From Polyangiaceae bacterium (GTDB lineage Bacteria > Myxococcota_A > Polyangia > Polyangiales > Polyangiaceae), in assembly GCA_041389725.1 (NCBI GenBank), contig JAWKRG010000002.1, positions 62,001 through 126,000 of the forward strand: a stretch of 64,000 nt of DNA, in the 5' to 3' direction. Numbering within the stretch: position 1 is the first letter of the stretch; the number at the start of each line of letters is the position of its first letter. The position numbers were made by a program, and so were the translations under genes. Below the pieces are notes generated by a model. The model ran no database searches and had not been told where the DNA came from. It saw only the letters and a program-made list of their open reading frames with translations. Of the stretch, positions 8,473 to 15,973 are shown piece after piece.

Positions 8473-9791
8473 GTCAGGGCGATCACGCGATCGGGGAAAT
8501 CCGGGAAAGACTTTTCCACGCTCTTGCGCTCCACGGCGCTGCGCGGCGGACGCCGCATCCGCACTGCAACGAGTTTCTGCTCGGGCACGACGACCAGGAA
8601 CTGGCCCAGGCTGCCGTGCGCGTAGCTGCCCAAGAAGCGACCGAAGGAGTAGTGCGCGTCGGGCAGCTTCTTGGCGTAGACCTCCTCGCTGAGCACCTTG
8701 AGCGAAGCGTCGCCGAATGCTTCTCGCAGCGCTCCGACGAATTCGAGGTTGGACGTGAAGGCACGGCCACTCAGCGGCTGCACCTTTGCAGTCACCTCTT
8801 CGGGGACCTTCGCCCGACGCCAAGCGTCGAGGATCGTGTCATCCACCACGCGGGTGGTGCGCTCGGACAAGCGCCACCACAACCACGCCATGGGTTTGTG
8901 TGGGGGTTCTTGGGGGGCCGGAGACTCGGTGACCTTCAGCACCCAGTCCTCGGGCAGCACGCGGCGTCCTTCGTAGACGCCCCGCCCAAGAACCAGCTCG
9001 CCGATCTTCGCCAGGTCGTCGGGTAGCAGGAACAGCCCGGCCAAACCGTGCGCCTGGCCCCGCGCATCCACGCTCCACACGAAGCGCTGGATGCCAAGGG
9101 GCTCGAACAGGCACTCCTTGCTCGCTTGCTCCGTCGTTTTTCCGGCCGCACGCGCGATCACGCCAGCCAGAAGATTCGCGGCGCGGTTGCCATACTCGTA
9201 GTGAGTGCCTGGTTCGAACTGCAGCTTCGAGGACAGCGCGTGGTCGACGAAGCTCTTGCTGCGGTAGATCTCCGAGGTGCTATCGCCCTCTTCGAGCCCG
9301 CTGCTGTGGCTCAGCAGATGCGAGACAGTGATCTTCGCCTTGGGGGACCCATTCCAAGCTGGAAAGAACTGAGCCACTGGTGTCTCGACGCTCAGCTTTC
9401 CCTCTTTGAGCAAGCAACCCACCACGAGCGCCAGCACACTCTTGGTGATGCTCATGCTCTGAATGGGAGCCCGCCCCGAGCCGAACCAACTCGAACGAAG
9501 GAGCTTGCCGTCTTGCCTCACGACGAGTGCAGAGGAACCTGTGGTCCGCGCTTCCTCCTCGAGCGCACCCAACGCGGCCGGGTCGACGGGGCGATAGGGG
9601 TCCGGGGCGGACGCAGCGGAGTCCGCGCTCGCGTCCGCAGGCGGATCGGACTCGGGCTTGCTCGCTGTAGGCGGTACGGCCGCACTGGCACGGGCGGATG
9701 GCGTGCTCTGCGCCATCGGAGCGTGCGCGGGCCGATCGCACCCGAACGCGATCGCGCAAAGGACGCCTAGAGTTGCCCGGGAGTGCCTCAC
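8436..9791 (-). CDS. Beta-lactamase-fold serine hydrolase lipoprotein
   Basis: This 451-aa protein starts at GTG 9791, overlapping the upstream gene's stop (GTGA). The lipobox is VLCAIAFGC (Cys18), followed by a Pro/Ala/Ser linker. The serine beta-lactamase-like domain (PF00144) carries the SxxK motif in SMSITKSVLALVV and the YxN motif in YEYGNRAANLLAG. HLLSHSSGLEEGD follows the usual pattern between them. Members are penicillin-binding-protein-like carboxypeptidases or esterases rather than true beta-lactamases, and the substrate cannot be set from sequence. The reading frame is open far upstream, but that part is the shadow of the neighbouring gene. It is probably co-transcribed with the sugar dehydrogenase-like gene. 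Confidence 0.85.
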   Translation of the reverse strand: MRHSRATLGVLCAIAFGCDRPAHAPMAQSTPSARASAAVPPTASKPESDPPADASADSAASAPDPYRPVDPAALGALEEEARTTGSSALVVRQDGKLLRSSWFGSGRAPIQSMSITKSVLALVVGCLLKEGKLSVETPVAQFFPAWNGSPKAKITVSHLLSHSSGLEEGDSTSEIYRSKSFVDHALSSKLQFEPGTHYEYGNRAANLLAGVIARAAGKTTEQASKECLFEPLGIQRFVWSVDARGQAHGLAGLFLLPDDLAKIGELVLGRGVYEGRRVLPEDWVLKVTESPAPQEPPHKPMAWLWWRLSERTTRVVDDTILDAWRRAKVPEEVTAKVQPLSGRAFTSNLEFVGALREAFGDASLKVLSEEVYAKKLPDAHYSFGRFLGSYAHGSLGQFLVVVPEQKLVAVRMRRPPRSAVERKSVEKSFPDFPDRVIALTQLRQEATTFSK

Positions 9792-11359
9792 TCTGGATCG
9801 ATGCGGTACACGTTGCTGCCTGCCGCGATGTACAGCTCGCCGCTGCCGTCCTGACCGAAGGAGTACACGTTCTTCACCGCCGTCGACGGGTTGATGTCGC
9901 TCGTGATTTCTTGCTTGTTCGTGGCAGCGCTGCCCGTCCAGCGGAACGTCCAGAAGCGACCCGAGCAGTAGTCGGCGTAGATGTACGTGCCGCGCAGCCA
10001 CGGGATCTTCGAGCCGCGGTAGACGTAGCCGCCCGTTATCGAGCAGCCCGATGCGTGCGTGTACTCTGCCACGGGGACGACCAGGCCCGTCTTGGTGCAG
10101 GGCTGGTTGTTGTAGCAGGCCGACGCTTCCATGATGCGCCAGCCGTAGTTCGAACCGCTGCCTTTGTTCGAAGGCTCGACGTTCACTTCTTCGTACGTGT
10201 TCTGTCCGACGTCGGCGATGTACATGTCGCCGTTGCAGGCATCGAAGGTCGTGCGCCACGGGTTGCGGACGCCGTAGGACCAAAGCTCCGGCAGTGCGCC
10301 ACCGCCCGTCATGTTTCCGGCCGGGATCCCGTACTTCTTCGTGCCCGTGGTGGTATCGACGTCGATGCGCAGGATCTTCCCCAGCAGCGTGCTCACGGTC
10401 TGCCCGTTGTTGTCCGGGTCGCCACCGCTTCCGCCGTCTCCCAGCGCGATGAACAGACGGCTGCCGCCCCCCGGCTTGAACTCGATGGCCCCACCGTTGT
10501 GGTTCGTATACGGCTGACTGGCAGTGAGCAGTACCTTTTCCGAGGCCGAGTCTGCCGTGTCCGACGCACCGTTGGGATTCGCCACGGTTCCCGCCACGAA
10601 CTCACTGATCACCGTGTCGCCGATGGGGGCGGTCGCCGCGTTGCCACTGCTGTAGTGAACGTAGAATCGGCCGTTGCTCGCGTAGTTGGGGTGGAAGGCC
10701 AGCCCGAGCAATCCACGCTCGTTGGCGTTCGTCGTCACGCGGGCGGAGATGTTCAAGAACGGCGTGTTCACCTTGGCGCCGTTCTTGATGAGCAGGATGT
10801 TGCCGTTCTTCTGCACGACGAACAGGCGGTTGCTTTCGCCGTCGGGGCTCTTGACCAAGAGCGGCGTGCTGTAGCCCGTCGCCACCTGCGTCAACTTCAG
10901 ATTGCCCGCGGTGCCGCTGGCCGCCGTGCAGTTGAAGGCAGCGTTGCCGCTACCACCGGTCCCCGCGCCGCCTGTTCCGCTTCCACCCGTGCCCGCACCG
11001 CCGGTCCCCGCGCCGCCTGTTCCTGCTCCGCCGGTTCCAACTCCCCCGGTGCCTGCACCGCCAGTTCCGGCGCTACCGCCTCCAGTTCCGGCGCTACCGC
11101 CTCCAGTTCCGGCGCTACCGCCTCCGGTTCCGGCACTGCCGCCGCCCGTTGCCCCGCTGCCAGAGCTGCCGCCGATGCTGGTGCCGCCGCTGCCGGAGCT
11201 GGCCCCCACACCGCCCGCGGCAGAGGTTCCGCCGCTACCGCCACCGTCGGCGGTCGTGCCTCCACTGCCGCTCGAGTCGTCATCCCCTCCGCAGCCGCCT
11301 AGGGCGAGCAATACACCGATCGCGGTGAAAGAAAGCGCGAACTTGACGGTACGATGCAT
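9788..11359 (-). CDS. PQQ-type sugar dehydrogenase-like (GSDH/HHIP) lipoprotein
   Basis: This 523-aa protein has a lipoprotein signal (FTAIGVLLALGGC, Cys23). A long linker of GGSAGTGGGSAGTGG and GTGGAGTGGAGTGG units, encoded by tandem repeats at about 10960-11270, spans residues 30-140. The catalytic-type domain follows: LKLTQVATGYSTPLLV, NERGLLGLAFHPNYA, NHNGGAIEFKPGG, LFIALGDGGSGGDPDNNGQ, LPELWSYGVRNPWRTTFD and DMYIADVGQNTYEEVN. This is the six-bladed propeller of the soluble glucose dehydrogenase/HHIP family; the His in the NHNGG motif and the YGVRNPWR motif are typical. It likely oxidises an aldose with PQQ at the cell surface. It precedes and overlaps the hydrolase gene. Confidence 0.88.
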   Translation of the reverse strand: MHRTVKFALSFTAIGVLLALGGCGGDDDSSGSGGTTADGGGSGGTSAAGGVGASSGSGGTSIGGSSGSGATGGGSAGTGGGSAGTGGGSAGTGGGSAGTGGAGTGGVGTGGAGTGGAGTGGAGTGGSGTGGAGTGGSGNAAFNCTAASGTAGNLKLTQVATGYSTPLLVKSPDGESNRLFVVQKNGNILLIKNGAKVNTPFLNISARVTTNANERGLLGLAFHPNYASNGRFYVHYSSGNAATAPIGDTVISEFVAGTVANPNGASDTADSASEKVLLTASQPYTNHNGGAIEFKPGGGSRLFIALGDGGSGGDPDNNGQTVSTLLGKILRIDVDTTTGTKKYGIPAGNMTGGGALPELWSYGVRNPWRTTFDACNGDMYIADVGQNTYEEVNVEPSNKGSGSNYGWRIMEASACYNNQPCTKTGLVVPVAEYTHASGCSITGGYVYRGSKIPWLRGTYIYADYCSGRFWTFRWTGSAATNKQEITSDINPSTAVKNVYSFGQDGSGELYIAAGSNVYRIDPE

Positions 11360-11478
11360 GAAACCTCCGAAGCGGGAGAGTATGACACGACCTCCCCGCT
11401 CGCCAATCGGGGCAGCATCCGCAGCGACAAATGCGGTCGCTGGCGAGCCGAGGGTCGTTGATCTATGAAGTGCCCCCC

Positions 11479-12288
11479 ATGGAGCCCATGAACTTCAAGT
11501 CGCGCTGGGTGATGATCACCGGCGCATCCGCAGGGTTGGGCCGTGAGCTCGCGCTACAACTGGGCCGAGACTACGGCGCCAACATCGTCGCCGTCGCGCG
11601 GCGCGAGGACCGCCTGAACGCCCTGCGCGACGAGCTCAAAGAGATGGGTTCGGAGGTCCTGCCACTGGCGGCGGAGCTAAGCCAGGTCGACGAAGTCGAC
11701 AGGGTCTATGAAGAAGCCACGCGCCGTGTCGATCTGTACGGCGCAATCCTCAACGCGGGGGTGACGCACTTCGGTGACTGGCACGAGCTGAGCTGGGAAG
11801 CGTTTCAGCAGATGCTCAACGTGAACGTGGTCAGCGTAGTGCGCCTCACGAACTTGCTCTTGCCCTACATGCAGAAGCAAGATCAGGGCGGCGGCCTGCT
11901 CTTGGTGTCTTCCATGGCGGGGCTGGCCCCGGTTCCCTACCAAGCGGCTTACTCGGGAACCAAGGCGTTCCTCGTGCACTACGGCTGCAGTCTGTTTCAC
12001 GAGGCACGCGGCAAGAACGTCTCGGTGACGACCTTTGCGCCCGGCGGCATCGCGACGGACATGACCGCAGGCGCCCGCTTCGACTCCCTGCGCACTTGGC
12101 TGATGCCAGTCGATCGCTGCGCCAAGAGCGCCATCGAAGGCTACCGTCGCCGCAAGTACCTTCACGTTCCGGGAGTCGTCTACAAGGTGCTCGCCGCCCT
12201 GAACAACGTCGCGCCGGAGCCCTTCTCGACGGGGCGAGTCGCCGCGCAGTATCGCGCCTCCCTGAACGCCGCGAAGAACGGCCAGTAG
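11479..12288 (+). CDS. SDR family oxidoreductase
   Basis: This is a short-chain dehydrogenase of about 269 aa. The cofactor motif TGASAGLG lies at residues 12-19, with ARRED after beta-2 (NADP preference is likely from the Arg pair). The structural motif NAG is in ILNAGVTHFG. The active site is Ser in VSSMAGLAPVPY with Tyr and Lys in AYSGTKAFL. The C-terminus (PGVVYKVLAALNNVAPEPFSTG) resembles DltE/SadH-type SDRs. ATG 11479 is preferred because homologous N-termini start just before the Rossmann strand; ATG 11488 is equally possible. It stands alone between two oppositely arranged lipoprotein genes. The substrate is unknown. Confidence 0.88.
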   Translation: MEPMNFKSRWVMITGASAGLGRELALQLGRDYGANIVAVARREDRLNALRDELKEMGSEVLPLAAELSQVDEVDRVYEEATRRVDLYGAILNAGVTHFGDWHELSWEAFQQMLNVNVVSVVRLTNLLLPYMQKQDQGGGLLLVSSMAGLAPVPYQAAYSGTKAFLVHYGCSLFHEARGKNVSVTTFAPGGIATDMTAGARFDSLRTWLMPVDRCAKSAIEGYRRRKYLHVPGVVYKVLAALNNVAPEPFSTGRVAAQYRASLNAAKNGQ

Positions 12289-12452
12289 AGCCACCACCAC
12301 GACGCTTCTGCCAACCTCGTGGCTCAGATTGGGCCGGCAAACGAGTGCCCAATCGTCGAAAAATCCGGGCAATTCGGCTGGAACGCAGCTTGCTAGTGTG
12401 TGCGGGTTTTCTCGACCGCAAACTTCATCGACAGCAACGGAGACCCTTCACC

Positions 12453-13784
12453 ATGCGCATCACCCCCATCGGCATTCGAACGCAAATCCTGGCGCTGCTC
12501 GCGAGCGGCACGGTCGCCGCCGGCTGCGGCTCCGTCGAGAGCGACAATACCGCGGCCGGGGGCAGCTCGGGTGCTGGAGCATCCGGCGGCAGCGCGGGCG
12601 CCGGCGCGACCGGAGGTAGCGCCGGCTCGGGGGCCACGGCGGGCGCAGGCGGCGCCGGTGGAAGCGGTGGAGTCGCAGGTGGCGGCATGGGCGGCATCGC
12701 GGGTGCGGGCGCTGGTGGCGCTGCCGGTGCGGGTGGCGTCGGAGGCTCCGGGGGTACGGGCGGTGGACTCACGACCAAAGGCACGGTGGATTGCATTGGG
12801 TGTGGGTCCTGGGAATCCTGCTGGCCGAAAGACGAAGTCCCGCTAGTGCCGAATGCGCCGCCCACCGTCGCCTGTCCCAGCGCCGGCTATATCGACGGCA
12901 GCAAGTATCCCTACTGCACGCCGGGAGTGCCGTGGTTCAGCGGCGGCACCGAGGACGGCAATCTGTGCTGCTACACTACCGCTACCTGCGTCGTGGGACG
13001 TCCGTTGCTCGTCGCCGGAGAGGTGCGCGCCGCCCCCGCGGTCCAGCGTGGTGACTGGGCGCGACTGCTCGACGCTCTCGATGCAGCCGAGCTCGACGAC
13101 GCCACGAGACGCGAGTTGGCGGCGGCGTGGCGCCACGACGCGCAGATGGAGCACGCGTCGGTCGCGTCCTTCGCACGACTGACCCTGGAGCTGATGGCCT
13201 TGGGAGCGCCGCCGGATTTGCTCGCCGAATCGCAAGTGGCTGCCACCGACGAGATCGAGCACGCGCGCCTGTGTTTCGGCGTTGCCGCGCGTCTTGCGGG
13301 CGCCGAAATCGGGCCAGGGCGCCTGCCCATCGGTGACGCTCTGCTCGTCGAGCCAACGATCGTTTCCCTGGCGGTGGCCACCTTCGAAGAAGGCTGCGTC
13401 GGTGAAACCGTCGCCGCCGTGATCGCATCGGCTCAGGCCAATGCTGCCAAGCACCCCGCGTGTGCCGCGGCCCTCGAGCAAATCGCCGAAGACGAGTCGC
13501 GTCACGCGACCTTCGCTTGGCGCGTGGTGCGTTGGGCGTTGCAGGTAGGCGGCTCGCCCGTGCGCGAAGCACTGCAGCAAGCGTTCGCGCGCGTGCGTCA
13601 CGCGAGGGTCAGCGCGCCGACCCCTGCAGGTATCGACCTCGAGACCTGGCACGCCTTCGGTCGTCTGACGGAAGCGGAGATCGCCGACATTCGAGCGGGC
13701 GTCCTGCGTGAGGTCGTCGACCCCTGCTTGGCTGCGCTATTCGGAGATTCCAAGCCGGAAGTGCTTGCTGCGGGCGCTGCCTGA
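12453..13784 (+). CDS. Lipoprotein carrying a ferritin-like di-iron domain
   Basis: This 443-aa protein has a signal with lipobox ASGTVAAGC (Cys24), a Gly/Ala/Ser linker (residues 30-105), a Cys-rich segment (CIGCGSWESCW, CCYTTATC) and then a four-helix domain. The ferritin-like metal motifs are QMEHASVASF, TDEIEHARLCF, TFEEGCVGE and AEDESRHATFAW. Together they give the two E..ExxH-type pairs expected of a di-iron site. Helix lengths fit the myxobacterial ferritin-like-domain proteins. Display of a ferritin-like domain on a lipoprotein is unusual and suggests surface or periplasmic metal or oxidant handling, which is inference. The upstream GGAG at about -14 could serve as the ribosome site. 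Confidence 0.8.
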   Translation: MRITPIGIRTQILALLASGTVAAGCGSVESDNTAAGGSSGAGASGGSAGAGATGGSAGSGATAGAGGAGGSGGVAGGGMGGIAGAGAGGAAGAGGVGGSGGTGGGLTTKGTVDCIGCGSWESCWPKDEVPLVPNAPPTVACPSAGYIDGSKYPYCTPGVPWFSGGTEDGNLCCYTTATCVVGRPLLVAGEVRAAPAVQRGDWARLLDALDAAELDDATRRELAAAWRHDAQMEHASVASFARLTLELMALGAPPDLLAESQVAATDEIEHARLCFGVAARLAGAEIGPGRLPIGDALLVEPTIVSLAVATFEEGCVGETVAAVIASAQANAAKHPACAAALEQIAEDESRHATFAWRVVRWALQVGGSPVREALQQAFARVRHARVSAPTPAGIDLETWHAFGRLTEAEIADIRAGVLREVVDPCLAALFGDSKPEVLAAGAA

Positions 13785-13798
13785 GCGGCGCGCGACAC

Positions 13799-13825
13799 GC
13801 CTCGGGACACGCAGGGTCCCGAGGC
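13799..13825. terminator. Bidirectional stem-loop between convergent genes
   Basis: A perfect 10-bp stem (GCCTCGGGAC at 13799-13808, GTCCCGAGGC at 13816-13825) encloses a 7-nt loop. It lies 14 bp after the ferritin-like gene and 18 bp after the convergent lipoprotein gene. No T-run follows on either strand, so termination is inferred from position. Confidence 0.6.
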
Positions 13826-13843
13826 GCACTCGCACTCATCGGC

Positions 13844-14518
13844 TCACGGACAGCAATCGAAGTCGATCGCAGCGTAACCGCCGGGACAGGGATGAAGCGT
13901 GAGCGTCCCAAGCACGGGGCACTGCGTTGCTGCATGCTGGATCAGCGCCGTTGCCGAGACGCAACCTGGCGCGTAGCTGTGGCTCGTGCATCCCGAGCCA
14001 CCAGCGCCGCCGTTCGCTCCAGCCCCAGCAAAGCCAGCAAACGCTCCTGCCCCAGCGGAGCCAGCGAATGCTCCGCCACCCGCGGAGCCGGCGAAGCCCG
14101 ACCACCCGCCGCCACCGGCAAACGCACCCGCGCCCGCCACGCCGGCATACGCTCCGCTGCCGGCAAACGCACCCGCCCCCGCAGCTCCAACAAAGCCGCC
14201 GCCGCCCGCATAGGCGCCTGCGCCCGCCGAGCCAGCGTAGGCGCCTGCACCCGCCGAGCCAGCAAACGCGCCGGTGCCTCCACCGGCTCCACTGCCTGCA
14301 TAGCCCGCTGCTCCGCCTCCGGTGACGGCTCCAGTCCCCGCCGCGGCTCCTGCAAATCCTCCTGGGTCGCCGCCGGCTTCGGCTCCGGAACCGCCTTGAC
14401 CGCTTCCGTTCGCGGCGCCCGCGGCGCCGCTGCTGTCGCCGGTCCCATCGCCCAGCTTGATGTTCTCGCCCCCGCAGGCAACGAGCAGCAACGCAATTCC
14501 GACGGCCGTGTAGTTCAT
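13844..14518 (-). CDS. Gly/Ala-repeat lipoprotein after triad copy 2
   Basis: This 224-aa lipoprotein (MNYTAVGIALLLVAC, Cys15) starts at ATG 14518 with a good ribosome site (AAGGAGT). Residues 20-185 are a low-complexity chain of AGAGAYAGSAGAGAYAG and GAFAGGGG units. The aromatic Tyr/Phe/Trp placed regularly in it make it different from the Ser-rich linkers of its neighbours. The last 45 residues hold six cysteines (CTSHSYAPGC, CPVLG, CPGGYAAIDFDCC) and are the only globular part. It follows the anti-sigma-like gene of triad copy 2 by 88 bp on the same strand. It may be a target or fourth member of that unit; function is unknown. Confidence 0.72.
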   Translation of the reverse strand: MNYTAVGIALLLVACGGENIKLGDGTGDSSGAAGAANGSGQGGSGAEAGGDPGGFAGAAAGTGAVTGGGAAGYAGSGAGGGTGAFAGSAGAGAYAGSAGAGAYAGGGGFVGAAGAGAFAGSGAYAGVAGAGAFAGGGGWSGFAGSAGGGAFAGSAGAGAFAGFAGAGANGGAGGSGCTSHSYAPGCVSATALIQHAATQCPVLGTLTLHPCPGGYAAIDFDCCP

Positions 14519-14606
14519 GATCGACTCCTTGGGTGGCGAGCACACTTCACACTCGTCGTGGCGCGCTCGCGATTCCCTCTTACATGCGCCGACGTGTTCA
14601 TTTCGA

Positions 14607-15365
14607 TCACGGCTTCGCAACATTGCCTTCAAGTGCATTCTTCATGGCGCGACCGTGCGCAGAGTTCAGCGCTCCGGCACTCCGCGCAATGGCCTGGGCT
14701 TCCGCCTTGCGTCCTGCGCGTACGAGCGCACGGACGCGAACCACCGCGGCCTCGGGTCCCAACGTCCCCTGAGGAAACCGGCGCGCGTAGCTGTCCAGTG
14801 CCTGCAGTGCACCGAGAGCGTCCCCCGCGCGCTCCAAGCGGGTCGCATCGCCAATCAAACGCGTCTCTTCGGCCAGCTGGGTCGCTGCCGTTTCCGTCGG
14901 GAGCGCAGGCGCGGGCTCATCGCTCGTCGCCAGCAGCGCACTCGACGCGCGGGCGCGCGCAGGGGGCGGGATTTCGGGCGCCGCCGGTTGGACGCCGCCT
15001 GCCGTAGCGCGCGGCTGCGCCGTGCCCGATGCGGTACCGGCCGGCGATCGCGGCTGGGCGGCAACCCTCGCCGGCTTTGGATCCGAGCCTTCAATCAGTG
15101 CGCCCATTCCCGAAGCGAACACCGTGCCCGACACGGCACCAATTCCCAGCCATTTCACTACGCCGAGCAATGCACCGGTGGCGGCGCTGCCACTGGCCGT
15201 GGAAGTGACAGCTGATGCCGTGAGCCCTGCAGCGATCAAACGCACCGCGCCGTGGGTGCGTGCAAGCGCCCGGGGAGACCCCCGATCGAGTCGGGACGCC
15301 GCCAAGAGCTCTCGCTCGAAGTCGCTCGCGCCTTCCTCCAGCAAACGTTTCGGTCGCTCAGTCAT
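14607..15365 (-). CDS. Anti-sigma-like single-TM protein with C-terminal helical repeat, triad copy 2
   Basis: This 252-aa protein has its ATG at 15365 overlapping the sigma stop (ATGA). The N-terminal cytoplasmic part contains FERELLAASRLDRG. Hydrophobic segments at about 42-85 (VRLIAAGLTASAVTS and VKWLGIGAVSGTVFASGMGAL) include the TM region. A Pro/Ala linker follows, then helical repeats (DATRLERAGDALGALQALD, YARRFPQGTLGPEAAVVRVRALV, AGRKAEAQAIA), one hairpin longer than in the paralogue at 7245. The shared FPQG.L.PEA motif, TM placement and gene order support homology with copy 1. A membrane regulator of the adjacent sigma factor is likely but not proven. Confidence 0.74.
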   Translation of the reverse strand: MTERPKRLLEEGASDFERELLAASRLDRGSPRALARTHGAVRLIAAGLTASAVTSTASGSAATGALLGVVKWLGIGAVSGTVFASGMGALIEGSDPKPARVAAQPRSPAGTASGTAQPRATAGGVQPAAPEIPPPARARASSALLATSDEPAPALPTETAATQLAEETRLIGDATRLERAGDALGALQALDSYARRFPQGTLGPEAAVVRVRALVRAGRKAEAQAIARSAGALNSAHGRAMKNALEGNVAKP

Positions 15366-15973
15366 GGCATTGCCCTCCGGCTTCCCTGCTGCAGCGCGCT
15401 GGCTCGTTCGTGAAAGATCTCCCGGGCGCGGCGCAGGCGCGACGCGACCGTTCCTTCGGGTTTCTCTATCAACTCGGCGATCTCGCGCGTGAGTAGGCCT
15501 TCCAGCTCGTAGAGCACGAACACGGTTCGCAACTCCTCCGGCATGGCATCGAGGATGGTGTCCAGCATGCGCCTTCGCTCCAAGTGCAACGACAGCGTTT
15601 CCGGATCTGCCGCAGAGCTGGGCAGCCCGTCGCTCTCCTCGCTCTCGCGCTGCCAGCGCTGATAGCGCATGCGACGCGACTTCTTTGCAATGAGCTGGGC
15701 CGTCTTGAACAAGAACGCGCGTTCGCGACCGAACTCGATCGCGTCGAGCTTGCGTGTCGCCACCTCGAACACTTCCTGCGCGGCGTCGTCGACGTCTGCT
15801 TCCGCAACGCCGCTGCGCCGCAGCATGCGCCACACGAACTGGAAGTACTGCTCCGTCAGCTCTGCACTACGCTGCACCGCCGAGGGGCTGGCCGGCGCGG
15901 CCCTGGCCCGAAGGCTGGCGGGAGATGGCGGCATGGGCCCTCGAACATGCCGCAAGGGGGCCCTTTTGATCAC
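15362..15973 (-). CDS. ECF RNA polymerase sigma factor, triad copy 2
   Basis: This 203-aa ECF sigma-70 factor has region 2 at residues about 38-100 (LTEQYFQFVWRMLRR, VDDAAQEVFEVATRKLD, RERAFLFKTAQLIAKKSRR). Region 4 is at about 138-190 (LDAMPEELRTVFVLYELEG, LLTREIAELIEKPEG, TVASRLRRAREIFHE). The start is GTG at 15973, overlapping the stop of the upstream gene (GTGA); an internal ATG 39 bp later is possible. Region 4 shares MP..(V/L)RTVFVL.E.EG and GTVASRLRR.REIF with the factor at 6664, marking the two as paralogues. It is flanked by 4-bp overlaps on both sides, so all three genes are expressed as one unit. Confidence 0.9.
   Translation of the reverse strand: MIKRAPLRHVRGPMPPSPASLRARAAPASPSAVQRSAELTEQYFQFVWRMLRRSGVAEADVDDAAQEVFEVATRKLDAIEFGRERAFLFKTAQLIAKKSRRMRYQRWQRESEESDGLPSSAADPETLSLHLERRRMLDTILDAMPEELRTVFVLYELEGLLTREIAELIEKPEGTVASRLRRAREIFHERASALQQGSRRAMP

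Noticed and set aside
8436..10283. Long 615-residue version of the beta-lactamase-like protein
   Set aside because: The first 164 residues are out-of-frame shadow of the sugar dehydrogenase gene. The lipoprotein signal begins at GTG 9791.
9698..11302. 534-residue open frame on the plus strand opposite the sugar dehydrogenase gene
   Set aside because: Its composition is Arg/Ala/Val-rich with no domain, and the minus strand carries a clear signal peptide and propeller motifs. It is a high-GC shadow frame.
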